A stretch of 64,000 bases of DNA from Nitrosopumilaceae archaeon (GTDB lineage Archaea > Thermoproteota > Nitrososphaeria > Nitrososphaerales > Nitrosopumilaceae). Below the pieces are notes generated by a model. It had not been told where the DNA came from. It did no database searches and worked only from the letters and a program-made list of their open reading frames with translations. Both the position numbers and the translations under genes were made by a program. The DNA lies in contig SYJQ01000028.1 of the NCBI GenBank assembly GCA_005798405.1, positions 124,001 to 188,000 of the forward strand, written 5' to 3'. This document shows, piece after piece, positions 45,665 to 54,621 of this stretch. Every line of letters begins with the position of its first letter. Position 1 is the stretch's first letter.

Positions 45665-46861
45665 CTAGTTTGCAGGAACTGCAAAACCGTTTTCAATCAT
45701 TCGAAGTGCAGAATCTGCTTTTACGCACATTGGCAATCCGTTTGACGTCTTCATTATAAGGCTAAATCCTTCACGACATTCAATTTCTTCTGCATCAATT
45801 CCTGCAGTTACTTGTTGTCGTGGTGAAATCCATGCCAATTGCATAGATTTTGCCTTTTCAATGAATTCTGCTCTAAGTTCTTGTTTTTCCTCATCAGTTA
45901 GTGTAGATGACTTTTCTCGCAATTCAGCTTTTAATGCCTTCATCTCTGCATGTCTTGCTTTAATGTCAGCTTTTTGCTCGTCAGTGAGTTTACTAGACAT
46001 TATTGAGATGTGATCTTTGAATTTCATTTTGAGTTCTTGTCTTTTCTCATCAGATAATTCACCGTGTCTTTCTTGGTATTTGGCTCTGAGTTCATCCATT
46101 CTCTCTGGAGAAATATCAGTTGACATGATCATCTCTCGCATTCTTGGAGATAGATCGTGTTTCTCTTTCATTCTCTCTAGTGCGTCACGATGTTTTTCTT
46201 TGAAATCCATTGCAGTATTGTAATGTTCTTTTTTGTATACATCTCTTTGCTCAGGTGTCATTGCACACCATTCAGAAATTTTTGCCAATTTTTCAGCATC
46301 AGTAATTTCTGCTGCAAGTTCATCTTCAGTCATTTGACAGAATCTTTGATATTCTGCTTTATGATCACGAATTTCTTGATGTTTTTCTTGCATTTTATCT
46401 ACTAACATTTTGTGTTCAGCAATGTAAGCATCTCTTCCAGATTCATCTAATGCACAATATTCATCCATTCTAGATTTTAGATCTGCTTTGTCATGTTCTG
46501 CCAAGAATTTTTCCTTGTCATCATCAGACATTGCACAGTATTTCTCTAGTTTGCCTACCATGTTATAATCTGGTTTTCGCTCAGGGGCAATCTCTTTGAG
46601 AAAAGTTTCCATAGATATTTCACGTTGATCTTCACTTTGCTCACAAATATTTGCTAGTCTATCTTTGAACTCAGCAATTCTTGGATGATTCATAAAGAAT
46701 TTTTCTTTTTCTTCGTCATCCATACTGCAAAAATCAGCTAGTCTTTCTTTGAGGTCATTATGTTTTTCATCTGATTCAGCATATGCTACTGTATTACCAG
46801 CAATAATACCAGTAATCATGATCAGTGAAAAAACAACACTTAGAAGTTGTATCTTTTTCAT
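45665..46861 (-). CDS. exported Cys-repeat protein, charged helical
   Basis: 398 aa. A signal peptide (MKKIQLLSVVFSLIMITGIIAG, cleavage near YA-ES, residue 28) precedes six repeats with the core [FYWI]-C-x-[MLQ] at Cys 45, 73, 109, 136, 175 and 199, e.g. KLEKYCAMSDDDKEKF and RMDEYCALDESGRDAY. A long charged helical middle (~220-340) follows. The last ~45 residues form a two-Cys module (CREGFSLIM...GLPMC) also found in the protein at 58283. Extracytoplasmic; function unknown. Preceded by a 360-base gap. Confidence 0.8.
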   Translation of the reverse strand: MKKIQLLSVVFSLIMITGIIAGNTVAYAESDEKHNDLKERLADFCSMDDEEKEKFFMNHPRIAEFKDRLANICEQSEDQREISMETFLKEIAPERKPDYNMVGKLEKYCAMSDDDKEKFLAEHDKADLKSRMDEYCALDESGRDAYIAEHKMLVDKMQEKHQEIRDHKAEYQRFCQMTEDELAAEITDAEKLAKISEWCAMTPEQRDVYKKEHYNTAMDFKEKHRDALERMKEKHDLSPRMREMIMSTDISPERMDELRAKYQERHGELSDEKRQELKMKFKDHISIMSSKLTDEQKADIKARHAEMKALKAELREKSSTLTDEEKQELRAEFIEKAKSMQLAWISPRQQVTAGIDAEEIECREGFSLIMKTSNGLPMCVKADSALRMIENGFAVPAN

Positions 46862-47225
46862 TGTAACATTTTGATAATTTATCCATATAAAGAATAACGG
46901 ATCAATAAGCAGAAATGGTTATTAGCAATAATCTCTCTTTTCAAAATTATATAGTATAAATCAATATTAACTTATTTTTCAAAATATATTTTGTAATATT
47001 TAAAAAATAAAAAACATCTGAATGCTTTATATTATAATATTAATTTCATAAATACAACATAAGGAAAAAGACATTTCAATTAATCGCAAATTCCTTGATA
47101 AGTCATTTTCCTTATGTCTAATGAAATTTATTCTACAAAAAATGTTCTAAAATAATAAAACACAGGTTAATGAAATGGATCAAAGACCATCTAAATTAAT
47201 AATTAGCAAGATTTCAAAAACATAG
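46862..47225. other. AT-rich gap with a long inverted repeat
   Basis: 363 bases between the divergent exported-protein gene and archease, with no ORF above 13 codons. It contains the inverted repeat at 47057-47117 and a short palindrome AAAATATATTTT. Promoters of both flanking genes must lie at its ends. Confidence 0.5.
47057..47117. repeat. 16-nt inverted repeat, 29-nt loop
   Basis: ACATAAGGAAAAAGAC at 47057-47072 pairs with GTCATTTTCCTTATGT at 47102-47117, with 15 of 16 positions complementary (one A-A mismatch). It could be a transcribed hairpin, a small RNA, or a remnant of a miniature element. No target duplication is obvious to the eye. Confidence 0.6.
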
Positions 47226-47642
47226 TTGAGTTACAAGTTTTTAGATCATGCAACTGACGCATTTATTGAAGTAACTGCAAAAGATCTCAAAGAGGCATTT
47301 TTGGTTACTGCAAACGCAGTAATCAATCTAACACTAGATCAAGATAAGGTAGAAGAAAAAGATCAGAAAGTAATTGTCGCACAAGGAAAAGATCTCAGAT
47401 ATCTATTGTTTAGCTGGTTAGAAGAAGTGACTTTTGTTCTCATCACGGAAGGTTTTGCAATAAAAAGAATAGAACTTGAAATTCAAGAAAATAAAGGATA
47501 TAAAATCAATGCCAAAGCATATGGTGAACCACTTGATTTTTCAAAACACAATTTCAAAGTAGAAATTAAAGCCCCCACATTTTATGAGATGAAAATTGAG
47601 CAAAATAATGGCATATTTATGAGATTTTTACTTGATCTCTGA
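47226..47642 (+). CDS. archease
   Basis: 138 aa. N-terminal FLDHATDAFIEV is the archease DH-type motif region; the C-terminal GIFMRFLLDL matches the family's conserved end. Archease activates the RNA ligase RtcB and other tRNA-processing enzymes by promoting guanylylation; it binds metal through Asp and His residues. Start is TTG at 47226, giving MSYKFLDH. The ligase is not in this window. Confidence 0.92.
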   Translation: MSYKFLDHATDAFIEVTAKDLKEAFLVTANAVINLTLDQDKVEEKDQKVIVAQGKDLRYLLFSWLEEVTFVLITEGFAIKRIELEIQENKGYKINAKAYGEPLDFSKHNFKVEIKAPTFYEMKIEQNNGIFMRFLLDL

Positions 47643-47721
47643 ATTTGGTGAAATTTTATTATCAAATCCATAGAAGAATTTATCCGTGTTTTTTAAATGC
47701 AAATGTAATTCATTTCATATA

Positions 47722-49371
47722 ATGCGTACAAAGTTATTGGTATCTTTGGTATTTTCGTTAATTATTCTCATTACTCCAGCATATGCTAATGTCACTACGG
47801 TCTCTATGGAAAAAAGTTTCTACACTGTTGATGAAAAGATTTCATTTATTGGAACCGAAAGTGATGGTGGCAGTATAGTTACAGTGATTGTAAGAGCTCC
47901 AGATGGACATGCAGAATTACTTGGTGGTTTCTCAGATCCTCAAGGAGAATATGAAACAACTCCAAGAAATGTAAAAACTATTTTTTCAATACAAGGAATT
48001 TACAATGTAACGGCATTTACAGATAAAATTGAGAACGGTATTTCCATGCAGGTAGAATTTGATGGGACAAAAGTTGCTCCAATTCCAGATTTTGTGTTAG
48101 CACTTAATTCAATTTCAGATAAAACTATTGAAGAAGAAAAGACTCTAGTGTTTACTCCAACACTAACTCAATCATTAACAGGTGTAATATTCAGTCTTGA
48201 AAAAAATCCACCAACAGGTGCATCTATCAATAGTGAGACAGGGCAATTCACATGGACTCCAACAGAATCTCAGGGCCCAGCATCATATGTTTTTGATATA
48301 GTAGTGAAAAAAGGAGCATCAGAAGATAGAGAAGATGTAAAGATCACTGTAACTGAATTATCTCCTCCAATACAACCAGAACAAACACAAGAACCTGAAC
48401 CAACATCAGTAACAGAACCTGAACCAACATCAGAACCAACACCAGTGATGGAATCAACACAAGAATTAGGAATTGCATCGTTTGTAGATCCGACAAAAGA
48501 TCCACAGTCTTATGTCAACAGATACAATAATGAACCAAAATACAAAGAGTGGTTTGATACAAACTTTCCAGAATATTCCTCAATTTATCAAGCAGTGGGC
48601 TTGGAAAAACCATTACAAGTCCCAGCTCCATTTGTAGATCCGACAAAAGATCCACAGTCTTATGTCAACAGATACAATAATGAACCAAAATACAAAGAGT
48701 GGTTTGATACAAACTTTCCAGAATATTCCTCAATTTATCAAGCAGTGGGCTTGGAAAAACCAAAAGAGATAGCATCTTTTGTGGATCCAACTCTAGATCC
48801 ACAATTTTACATTGATAGATACAATAATGAACCAACATTCAAGGATTGGTTTGATACAAACTTTCCAGATATGACAATTTATGATGCAATTGGATTAGAT
48901 GAGTCAGAAATCAAAGAACAGGAAAGTGGACAATGCGGTACAGGGACAATCCTAGTTGACGGAGTATGCACAGTTGACGATAATCTACAAGGTGGTGGAT
49001 GTCTTATTGCTACTGCAGCATATGGCTCTGAGATGGCACCACAGGTACAATTTCTCAGAGAGATTAGAGATAACAAAGTGATGAATACTGAATCAGGTGC
49101 TTTGTTTATGAGTGGATTTAACCAATTGTATTATTCATTCTCGCCAAGCATAGCTGATCTGGAAAGAGAAAACCCAGTATTCAAAGAAATGGTAAAAATT
49201 GGAATCACCCCAATGTTATCATCACTTTCAATTATGTCAGCAGCTGATTCAGAACAAGAAATTCTAGGATATGGAATTGGAGTTATTTTGATGAATGTTG
49301 GAATGTATTTTGTAGCACCAGTCATGTTATTTTTTGGTATTAAAAAGGCAAAAACAAGACTAAGTTTTTAA
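47722..49371 (+). CDS. exported repeat protein with CFI-box C-terminus
   Basis: About 549 aa from ATG at 47722, which begins a clear signal peptide (MRTKLLVSLVFSLIILI, cleavage near AYA-NV). An Ig-like N-terminal domain, a putative cadherin/PIG-like domain (residues ~115-205), a Pro/Glu/Thr linker, three ~43-aa repeats (FVDPTKDPQSYVNRY ... SIYQAVGLEKP), and then the CFI-box-type CLIATAAYGSEMAPQVQFLR followed by a C-terminal membrane helix. Probably a cell-surface protein anchored at its C-terminus. Repeats 1 and 2 are identical at DNA level. An upstream start at 47686 spoils the signal peptide. Confidence 0.85.
   Translation: MRTKLLVSLVFSLIILITPAYANVTTVSMEKSFYTVDEKISFIGTESDGGSIVTVIVRAPDGHAELLGGFSDPQGEYETTPRNVKTIFSIQGIYNVTAFTDKIENGISMQVEFDGTKVAPIPDFVLALNSISDKTIEEEKTLVFTPTLTQSLTGVIFSLEKNPPTGASINSETGQFTWTPTESQGPASYVFDIVVKKGASEDREDVKITVTELSPPIQPEQTQEPEPTSVTEPEPTSEPTPVMESTQELGIASFVDPTKDPQSYVNRYNNEPKYKEWFDTNFPEYSSIYQAVGLEKPLQVPAPFVDPTKDPQSYVNRYNNEPKYKEWFDTNFPEYSSIYQAVGLEKPKEIASFVDPTLDPQFYIDRYNNEPTFKDWFDTNFPDMTIYDAIGLDESEIKEQESGQCGTGTILVDGVCTVDDNLQGGGCLIATAAYGSEMAPQVQFLREIRDNKVMNTESGALFMSGFNQLYYSFSPSIADLERENPVFKEMVKIGITPMLSSLSIMSAADSEQEILGYGIGVILMNVGMYFVAPVMLFFGIKKAKTRLSF
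48481..48612 (+). repeat. 132-bp repeat unit 1 (identical to unit 2)
   Basis: Encodes FVDPTKDPQSYVNRYNNEPK and onward to GLEKP. Identical base for base to 48631-48762; period 150 bases. A third, diverged unit begins at 48778. Confidence 0.9.
48631..48762 (+). repeat. 132-bp repeat unit 2 (identical to unit 1)
   Basis: Perfect copy of unit 1, separated by an 18-base linker encoding LQVPAP. Lack of even silent differences implies a recent duplication or ongoing gene conversion. Confidence 0.9.
48778..48900 (+). repeat. diverged third repeat unit
   Basis: Same protein pattern (FVDPTLDPQFYIDRYNNEPT, then DAIGLD) with many base changes from units 1 and 2, so it is the older copy. Confidence 0.8.
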
Positions 49372-49394
49372 TCATAATGTCCATTCATTGTAAC

Positions 49395-49541
49395 ATGGGA
49401 AAACTAAGTAGAAATCTTAGAATTTGTGGAGATTGCGGAATTGTTTACACTTCTGTAAGCTTGACAAAATACATTGATCAGTGTCCAATATGCAATTCTA
49501 AAAGATATGAAGCGATGCCAATTAAGACAGACATTGATTGA
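49395..49541 (+). CDS. small zinc-ribbon protein, 48 aa
   Basis: Starts MGKLSRNLRICGDCG and contains a second pair CPIC 17 residues later, giving a four-Cys zinc ribbon, then a short charged tail ending TDID. Not recognised as a named family. It sits between the surface protein and the thioredoxin gene on the same strand. It is too short for standard ORF calls, but the two CxxC pairs and clean reading frame support it. Confidence 0.6.
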   Translation: MGKLSRNLRICGDCGIVYTSVSLTKYIDQCPICNSKRYEAMPIKTDID

Positions 49542-49622
49542 AGATCTAGAAAAAATATTGTAAAAAATTATTTGAAAAACATTCAACATAGATTTTTTAA
49601 TAGAAACAAATTGTTGTAATTA

Positions 49623-50024
49623 TTGTCCGATGATCCTGAAATTGAGAAAATAAAACAAAGAAAACTCGAAGAGATGATCAGACAGCAAAATCAGCCTCAC
49701 CTTCAGCCTGGAATAATTGACCTAAATAGTGTAAATTTTACTCAAATAATTTCTGCGGAGAATCCCACGTTAGTTGATTTTTGGGCAGATTGGTGTGGCC
49801 CATGTAAGATGATGCACCCTATATTTGAGAGTCTGTCAAAGAAATATCCAAAAATAAAATTTGCGCGAGTTAATGTAGATCAAAACCAAAACATTGCAAT
49901 GAGATTTGCAGTACAATCAATTCCCATGTTTATCATGTTCAAATCAGGACAAATAGTTGATAAAATGATGGGTGCAGTAGGCGCACCTGGAATTCATATG
50001 ATCTGCAAAAAATATTCAGACTAG
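49623..50024 (+). CDS. thioredoxin with N-terminal extension
   Basis: 133 aa with the active site WADWCGPCK at residues ~57-65 and the cis-Pro loop QSIPMFIMF. The N-terminal ~30 residues (DPEIEKIKQRKLEEMIRQQ) form a charged helix not part of the thioredoxin fold. Cytoplasmic disulfide reductase; may reduce peroxiredoxins. Start is TTG. It converges on aIF5B with a four-base overlap. Confidence 0.9.
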   Translation: MSDDPEIEKIKQRKLEEMIRQQNQPHLQPGIIDLNSVNFTQIISAENPTLVDFWADWCGPCKMMHPIFESLSKKYPKIKFARVNVDQNQNIAMRFAVQSIPMFIMFKSGQIVDKMMGAVGAPGIHMICKKYSD

Positions 50025-51802
50025 TAAGCGTAAGCTGCATCTTTGCTACGCTGAATATCTATAATTTCATTCAGAGTTGCTTGTTCTTCAGAACTTAACT
50101 TGTGCATAAATTTGGCAAGAAGTTTTTTTGCTTCATGAGACGGAGGAAATGTATAAAATACTTCTTCTTCAAAAATATGTCTACCAATTGTTACACCTTG
50201 AACAGAACATGCAACCTCTTGCCCTACTTTGGCAGAAGTTACAGTTTTTTTATCAAGTTGAATTTGATGGACCAAACCAATTCGCCTTCCATCCTTATTC
50301 ATAAAAGGGACTTTTTGTTTCAGAGTTCCAACATCAATTCTAATTCCAAATACTGCAGGATCAGTATTTCTAAAAACATAGCCTTTGAGAAATGTGAATT
50401 TAGAAATTGGTGTTAGTTCTGCAAAAACTGCATCTTCTTCATTGGCAGTGTCTTCACTTACCCATGCATTGTAATTATCAATCAGACTGTAAATGATTCT
50501 ATCTTCAAAAATTTTGATGTGGCTGCTTTCTGATTCATCTTTTGCATCAGGAAGTACCTTGACATTAAAAGATAATATCACTCCCAGATGTCGGTCATTT
50601 TCTTTGATGGCTTTGGCTTCCATTATATCTCGGCGGTTAACTGGACCAATGTCTGCTTTAGCTATTGGTACTTGAGAGCGTCTTAGCATCTCAACTATTG
50701 CCTCAAGTGAGCCTATAGTATCACATTTTAAAACAACGCCATTTGTTTCCGTATCAATAAACACAGATTTCATTTCAGATTCAATTAGTTTGGTATATTT
50801 TGTCACATCTGCAGGACTTGAGGCAACATACAGAGTACTACCAGGCAAAACACCTTCAAGATCAGGGGATGCGATTTTGAGTCCTGCAGCTGCATCAACA
50901 CTTTGTACGGGTTTGAATTTATCTCTAGGATCTCTCATTTCATCAAGTGGTTTTGGTAAAAGAATTGCTTTTGGTTTTGTTACTATAACTGAATCTCTTT
51001 TTGCAACAACTATCGTGTCACCTTTTTTGATGCTGCCATCAATCAAAATTATGTTAGCTGTATGACCTAGTCCGATCTCATCATTTACTTCAAGCACTAT
51101 TCCTCTAGATTCCTTTTCTTTTTGATCTAATCTTTTTTGCAAGTATTGCTGTGTCAATCCAACCAATACTGCAAGTAATTCAGGTATTCCGACTCCAGAT
51201 CTTGCAGAGATTGGTACAATTGCAATTTCAGATTTAAAGTCTTTAACTCGATAAAATGCTTCAGATTGATATCCCAAAATAGACAGTGTTCCCACTACAT
51301 CGTAGATTTTTTGATCAAGATCAGTTTGAATAAACGCGTCTTGTTCTTTGATTGCTTGTGTGATAAATTTAGTTTCTGATTTTCTCCATCCAGATATTTG
51401 ATCACATTTGTTTAGTGCAACAACAAATGGAACTTTTCTGCTTTGTAGAATTTTTAGGCTCTCATTTGTTTGTGGTTGAAATCCTCTATTAACATCAACT
51501 ACAAGTATTGCAATATCTGCAGCAGAACCGCCTCTTGCTCTGAGATTTGTAAATACTTCGTGTCCAGGTGTATCAATTACTAAAATTCCAGGAACTTGGT
51601 TTTCTGATTCTTGTAATTTTTTGTATAATTGACCACATGTCTCTTTGATTGTTTCAGTTGGAAGAAAACTTGCACCAATGTGTTGAGTAATGCCTCCAGC
51701 TTCCCTACCTTGAACCCCTGTACCCCTAATTCTATCTAAGAGAGATGTTTTACCAGAGTCTACGTGACCAAGAACTACCACTATGGGTTGACGAATTTGC
51801 AA
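50021..51802 (-). CDS. infB: translation initiation factor aIF5B
   Basis: 593-aa GTPase that joins ribosomal subunits and positions initiator tRNA. G1 motif GHVDSGKTS, switch region DTPGHEVF, NKCD and SARSG elements are present, followed by the beta-barrel and C-terminal domains. It has the short archaeal form without a long N-terminus. It is the last gene of L7Ae-S28e-L24e-ndk-infB, five bases after ndk. Confidence 0.96.
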   Translation of the reverse strand: MQIRQPIVVVLGHVDSGKTSLLDRIRGTGVQGREAGGITQHIGASFLPTETIKETCGQLYKKLQESENQVPGILVIDTPGHEVFTNLRARGGSAADIAILVVDVNRGFQPQTNESLKILQSRKVPFVVALNKCDQISGWRKSETKFITQAIKEQDAFIQTDLDQKIYDVVGTLSILGYQSEAFYRVKDFKSEIAIVPISARSGVGIPELLAVLVGLTQQYLQKRLDQKEKESRGIVLEVNDEIGLGHTANIILIDGSIKKGDTIVVAKRDSVIVTKPKAILLPKPLDEMRDPRDKFKPVQSVDAAAGLKIASPDLEGVLPGSTLYVASSPADVTKYTKLIESEMKSVFIDTETNGVVLKCDTIGSLEAIVEMLRRSQVPIAKADIGPVNRRDIMEAKAIKENDRHLGVILSFNVKVLPDAKDESESSHIKIFEDRIIYSLIDNYNAWVSEDTANEEDAVFAELTPISKFTFLKGYVFRNTDPAVFGIRIDVGTLKQKVPFMNKDGRRIGLVHQIQLDKKTVTSAKVGQEVACSVQGVTIGRHIFEEEVFYTFPPSHEAKKLLAKFMHKLSSEEQATLNEIIDIQRSKDAAYAY

Positions 51803-51807
51803 TCAGA

Positions 51808-52209
51808 TCACTCAAATGCTACCCTCGATTCGTGATCAAAACTTTCCTGTGAATCAGATGCATGAATGATATTGTCACTAAATCCCAATCCAAAATCACC
51901 ACGTATTGAACCAGGTGCTGCCTCAAAAGATTTTGTTGCGCCAATCATTATTCGTGTAGTTGCAATTGCATTGTTTCCCTCAATAATTGCTACAACTACT
52001 GGACCTGATGTAATAAATGATGTAAGTTCACCAAAGAATGGTTTGTCTTTATGAACGCCATAGAAATTTTCAGCTTGTTTTTGTGTAAATGTAAACATCT
52101 TTAATTTTAAAAGTTTGAATCCCTTTCTTTCAAATCTTGCAATGACTTCACCAGTAAGTTTTCTAGCTACGGCATCAGGTTTTACAATGAAAAGAGTGTG
52201 TTCAGTCAA
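51808..52209 (-). CDS. ndk: nucleoside diphosphate kinase
   Basis: 133 aa. Transfers phosphate from ATP to other NDPs through a phosphohistidine; the catalytic His lies in NIIHASDSQESF. N-terminal TLFIVKPDAVARK and the GPVVVAIIEG loop are family-typical. It sits in the ribosomal protein operon, the usual archaeal location, directly after L24e. Confidence 0.96.
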   Translation of the reverse strand: MTEHTLFIVKPDAVARKLTGEVIARFERKGFKLLKLKMFTFTQKQAENFYGVHKDKPFFGELTSFITSGPVVVAIIEGNNAIATTRIMIGATKSFEAAPGSIRGDFGLGFSDNIIHASDSQESFDHESRVAFE

Positions 52210-52211
52210 TT

Positions 52212-52415
52212 TTATTTCTTGTGTTGAATTCCGCCTTTAACGTATTTTTTGGTCCACTTTAATTTTCTTGGATCACGTTTTAGTTCTAGTGCATTTTTCT
52301 TGCATTTTGCTGAACAAAACCATAAAACTGTTCCGTCATTTTTTGCAAGCATTGTACCTGAACCTTTTGCAACAGGTCTAGCACAAAAACTGCAGGGTTT
52401 AACTAAAAGACTCAT
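52212..52415 (-). CDS. rpl24e: ribosomal protein L24e
   Basis: 67 aa with a zinc ribbon: CSFCARPVAKGSG and WFCSAKCKKNALELKRDPRK. A basic C-terminus binds rRNA of the large subunit. Located between S28e and ndk. Confidence 0.95.
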   Translation of the reverse strand: MSLLVKPCSFCARPVAKGSGTMLAKNDGTVLWFCSAKCKKNALELKRDPRKLKWTKKYVKGGIQHKK

Positions 52416-52424
52416 CTATTTCAC

Positions 52425-52637
52425 CTAATGAATTTTCTTTGCTTCTCTTTCTGTTTCTCGTAGCATTAGAATTTCTCCAATCCTAACTGAACCTTTTACA
52501 TTTCTAGTGAGAATTCTACCTTTATCTTTACCAGAAAGAACTTTTACTCTAACTTGAATAACTTCACCAGCGATACCAGTTCTGCCAACAATTTGAATAA
52601 TTTCAGATTGAGTTACGTCGTCTGTTGTAGTGCTCAT
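52425..52637 (-). CDS. rps28e: ribosomal protein S28e
   Basis: 70 aa OB-fold protein of the small subunit. [17 protein letters not shown] and the C-terminal end [12 protein letters not shown] are typical of S28e. Starts with a short acidic segment; its ATG overlaps the L7Ae stop by four bases. Confidence 0.94.
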   Translation of the reverse strand: MSTTTDDVTQSEIIQIVGRTGIAGEVIQVRVKVLSGKDKGRILTRNVKGSVRIGEILMLRETEREAKKIH

Positions 52638-53020
52638 TTACTAGTCTTTCCACCTTTAATTTTAGCAATTGCTGAGACAACTTGATCAACTATGTGTTGT
52701 GCATCACCAGCATCTAAAATTGCTGCAGCGGCAGAAGTAATGTCAATGCCCAAAGACTTTCCTAATTCTTGTTTGCTTGGAACAAATGCATATGCTGCAC
52801 CCTGTTCTTCACATAGAATTGGAAGATGAGCAACTACCTCCGGTGGTTCAACATCTTCAGCGATAACGATTAGTTTACTTGTTCCTCGCTCAATTGCCTT
52901 TGTGGCTTCATTGGTTCCTTTCTTTACTTTACCGCTGGTAGATGCGACTCTAACAGCCTCCAAGATTGGATTTACGAGTTCTTCAGGCGTCTCAAATTTT
53001 ACATAATAAGCTTTACCCAT
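52634..53020 (-). CDS. rpl7ae: ribosomal protein L7Ae
   Basis: 128 aa. Binds kink-turns in rRNA, C/D and H/ACA sRNAs and RNase P RNA. The core [28 protein letters not shown] and the [11 protein letters not shown] end are diagnostic. First gene of the operon. Confidence 0.96.
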   Translation of the reverse strand: MGKAYYVKFETPEELVNPILEAVRVASTSGKVKKGTNEATKAIERGTSKLIVIAEDVEPPEVVAHLPILCEEQGAAYAFVPSKQELGKSLGIDITSAAAAILDAGDAQHIVDQVVSAIAKIKGGKTSK

Positions 53021-53061
53021 ACTATGTCACCCTTTAGGGATCATTCTCCATTCCAATCATG

Positions 53062-54432
53062 CTAGTAATTGGTTTTAAAAGTGTTATCGGAAATGACAGA
53101 CTTGACTTTTTGGAGGTATTTTGTCATCAAAGTGTCCAATTTTTGCTGACTTTCAGCTTCGCCATATATTCTGATTATGGGTTCTGTTCCGCTAGGTCTT
53201 ATCATTACCCAATTTTTAGAATCAGTTGTAATTTTGATTCCATCAGTTGTATCAGAATTTGGAAATTCTTCTTTTAGTGATTGTATTAATTTTTTAGAAT
53301 CTTCATGAGAACAAGCAACTTTATCTTTAGTTGTAAAAGAAGGTGGAAGACTAGAAGTTTCCTCAGATAATGTTTTTTCAGATGTAGCTAAAAGTTCCAA
53401 CATTAAAGCTAAAGTCATACAACCATCTCTTACTTGATTATGTTTTCCAAACATGAATCCACCATTTTCTTCAAAACCAATCAATGCATTTGTTGGTACC
53501 ATCTTTCGAGATACTTCCACACTTCCAACTTTGGTTCGTATAACTTGAGAATTAAATTCATTTGCAACAAGTTCTATGTTTGAACCAGAATTCAAGCAGG
53601 TAACAACTAGAGAATTGGGATTTTTTTCTAAGATAAATTTTGTCAGAACCAGTGCAGATTTGTCACCAGTAAGTATTTCTCCATTATTATCACAAAATAT
53701 ACTTCGATCACCATCACCATCAAATGCAATTCCAAGATCAGCATTATTTTTTTGAACTGTGTTAGAAAGTTCAGAAAGATTTTGTGGTGTTGGTTCTGAA
53801 CCACGACCTGGAAATGCACCATCAATTTTTTCATTTATCAGAAATGTTTCACATCCGAGAGATTTACAAAATAAAGGTGCAGTCATAGCTTGTGCTCCAT
53901 TTCCTAAATCCAGAACAACTTTAAGATTTCTTGATTTTATTTTTTGTGTATCTATTTGAGAAGATATTCCATCAACATAAACGTCAATTGCTTTATTTTC
54001 TGTTCCTGTAATTCCCCACTTTGAAGGATTTTTTGTCCAATTTTTTTTCAGAAAAATATCTTCGATTATCAATTCATCCTCTCTTGAAATTTCTACTCCA
54101 TCTTTTGCAGCAGGTTTGATTCCATTGTATTGTGGAGGATTATGAGATGCGGTGATCATTATTCCGCCAGAGTATCCAAGTGTCTTTACAGCGTATTCAA
54201 GACATGGTGTTGGTACAATTCCTGCATTATTGCAATCAAGCCCAGCATAATTTAGTGCAGAACATACAACTTTAGAAATTATTGGGCTTGATTCTCTTCC
54301 ATCATATCCAACTAATATCGGTCCTTTTTTGAAATATGTTGCAATTGCTAATGTCATGTCATGTACAAATTCTAAGGTGAAATCTTCAGAAAACACTCCT
54401 CGAATTCCATTAGTACCAAAAAATTTTGCCAC
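53062..54432 (-). CDS. glmM: phosphoglucosamine/phosphomannomutase family enzyme
   Basis: 456-aa alpha-D-phosphohexomutase interconverting hexose 1- and 6-phosphates. The phosphoserine loop TASHNPPQYNGIK, the Mg-binding DGDGDRS, and the sugar loop GFEENGGFMFG and phosphate loop RPSGTEPIIRIYGEA are visible. The N-terminus FFGTNGIRGVF is typical. GlmM versus ManB cannot be settled from sequence alone; the FEENGG sugar loop resembles archaeal GlmM. Alone on the minus strand, before tRNA-Leu. Confidence 0.88.
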   Translation of the reverse strand: MAKFFGTNGIRGVFSEDFTLEFVHDMTLAIATYFKKGPILVGYDGRESSPIISKVVCSALNYAGLDCNNAGIVPTPCLEYAVKTLGYSGGIMITASHNPPQYNGIKPAAKDGVEISREDELIIEDIFLKKNWTKNPSKWGITGTENKAIDVYVDGISSQIDTQKIKSRNLKVVLDLGNGAQAMTAPLFCKSLGCETFLINEKIDGAFPGRGSEPTPQNLSELSNTVQKNNADLGIAFDGDGDRSIFCDNNGEILTGDKSALVLTKFILEKNPNSLVVTCLNSGSNIELVANEFNSQVIRTKVGSVEVSRKMVPTNALIGFEENGGFMFGKHNQVRDGCMTLALMLELLATSEKTLSEETSSLPPSFTTKDKVACSHEDSKKLIQSLKEEFPNSDTTDGIKITTDSKNWVMIRPSGTEPIIRIYGEAESQQKLDTLMTKYLQKVKSVISDNTFKTNY

Positions 54433-54479
54433 ACTTTACTTCAATAATAGATAAATTTGTGTTTAATGGCAAGTCCGAT

Positions 54480-54564
54480 GCGGGAGTCGCCCAGCCTGGT
54501 CAAAGGCGTAGGGCTTAGGACCCTATCTCTTAGGAGTTCGTGGGTTCAAATCCCACCTCCCGCA
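54480..54564 (+). tRNA. tRNA-Leu (TAG)
   Basis: Class II cloverleaf: acceptor GCGGGAG/CTCCCGC, anticodon stem TAGGG/CCCTA with loop CTTAGGA (anticodon TAG), variable arm TCTCTTAGGAG-like, T arm GTGGG/CCCAC. No intron, CCA not encoded. Confidence 0.96.
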
Positions 54565-54621
54565 TAGATTGTAAATTTCTGTGAATGATTAATAATGAGA
54601 AAATAGTGATCAAAAAAAGTT

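Noticed and set aside
47686-47721. Upstream start of the CFI-box protein
   Set aside because: It would place 12 residues before a textbook signal peptide that starts at 47722.
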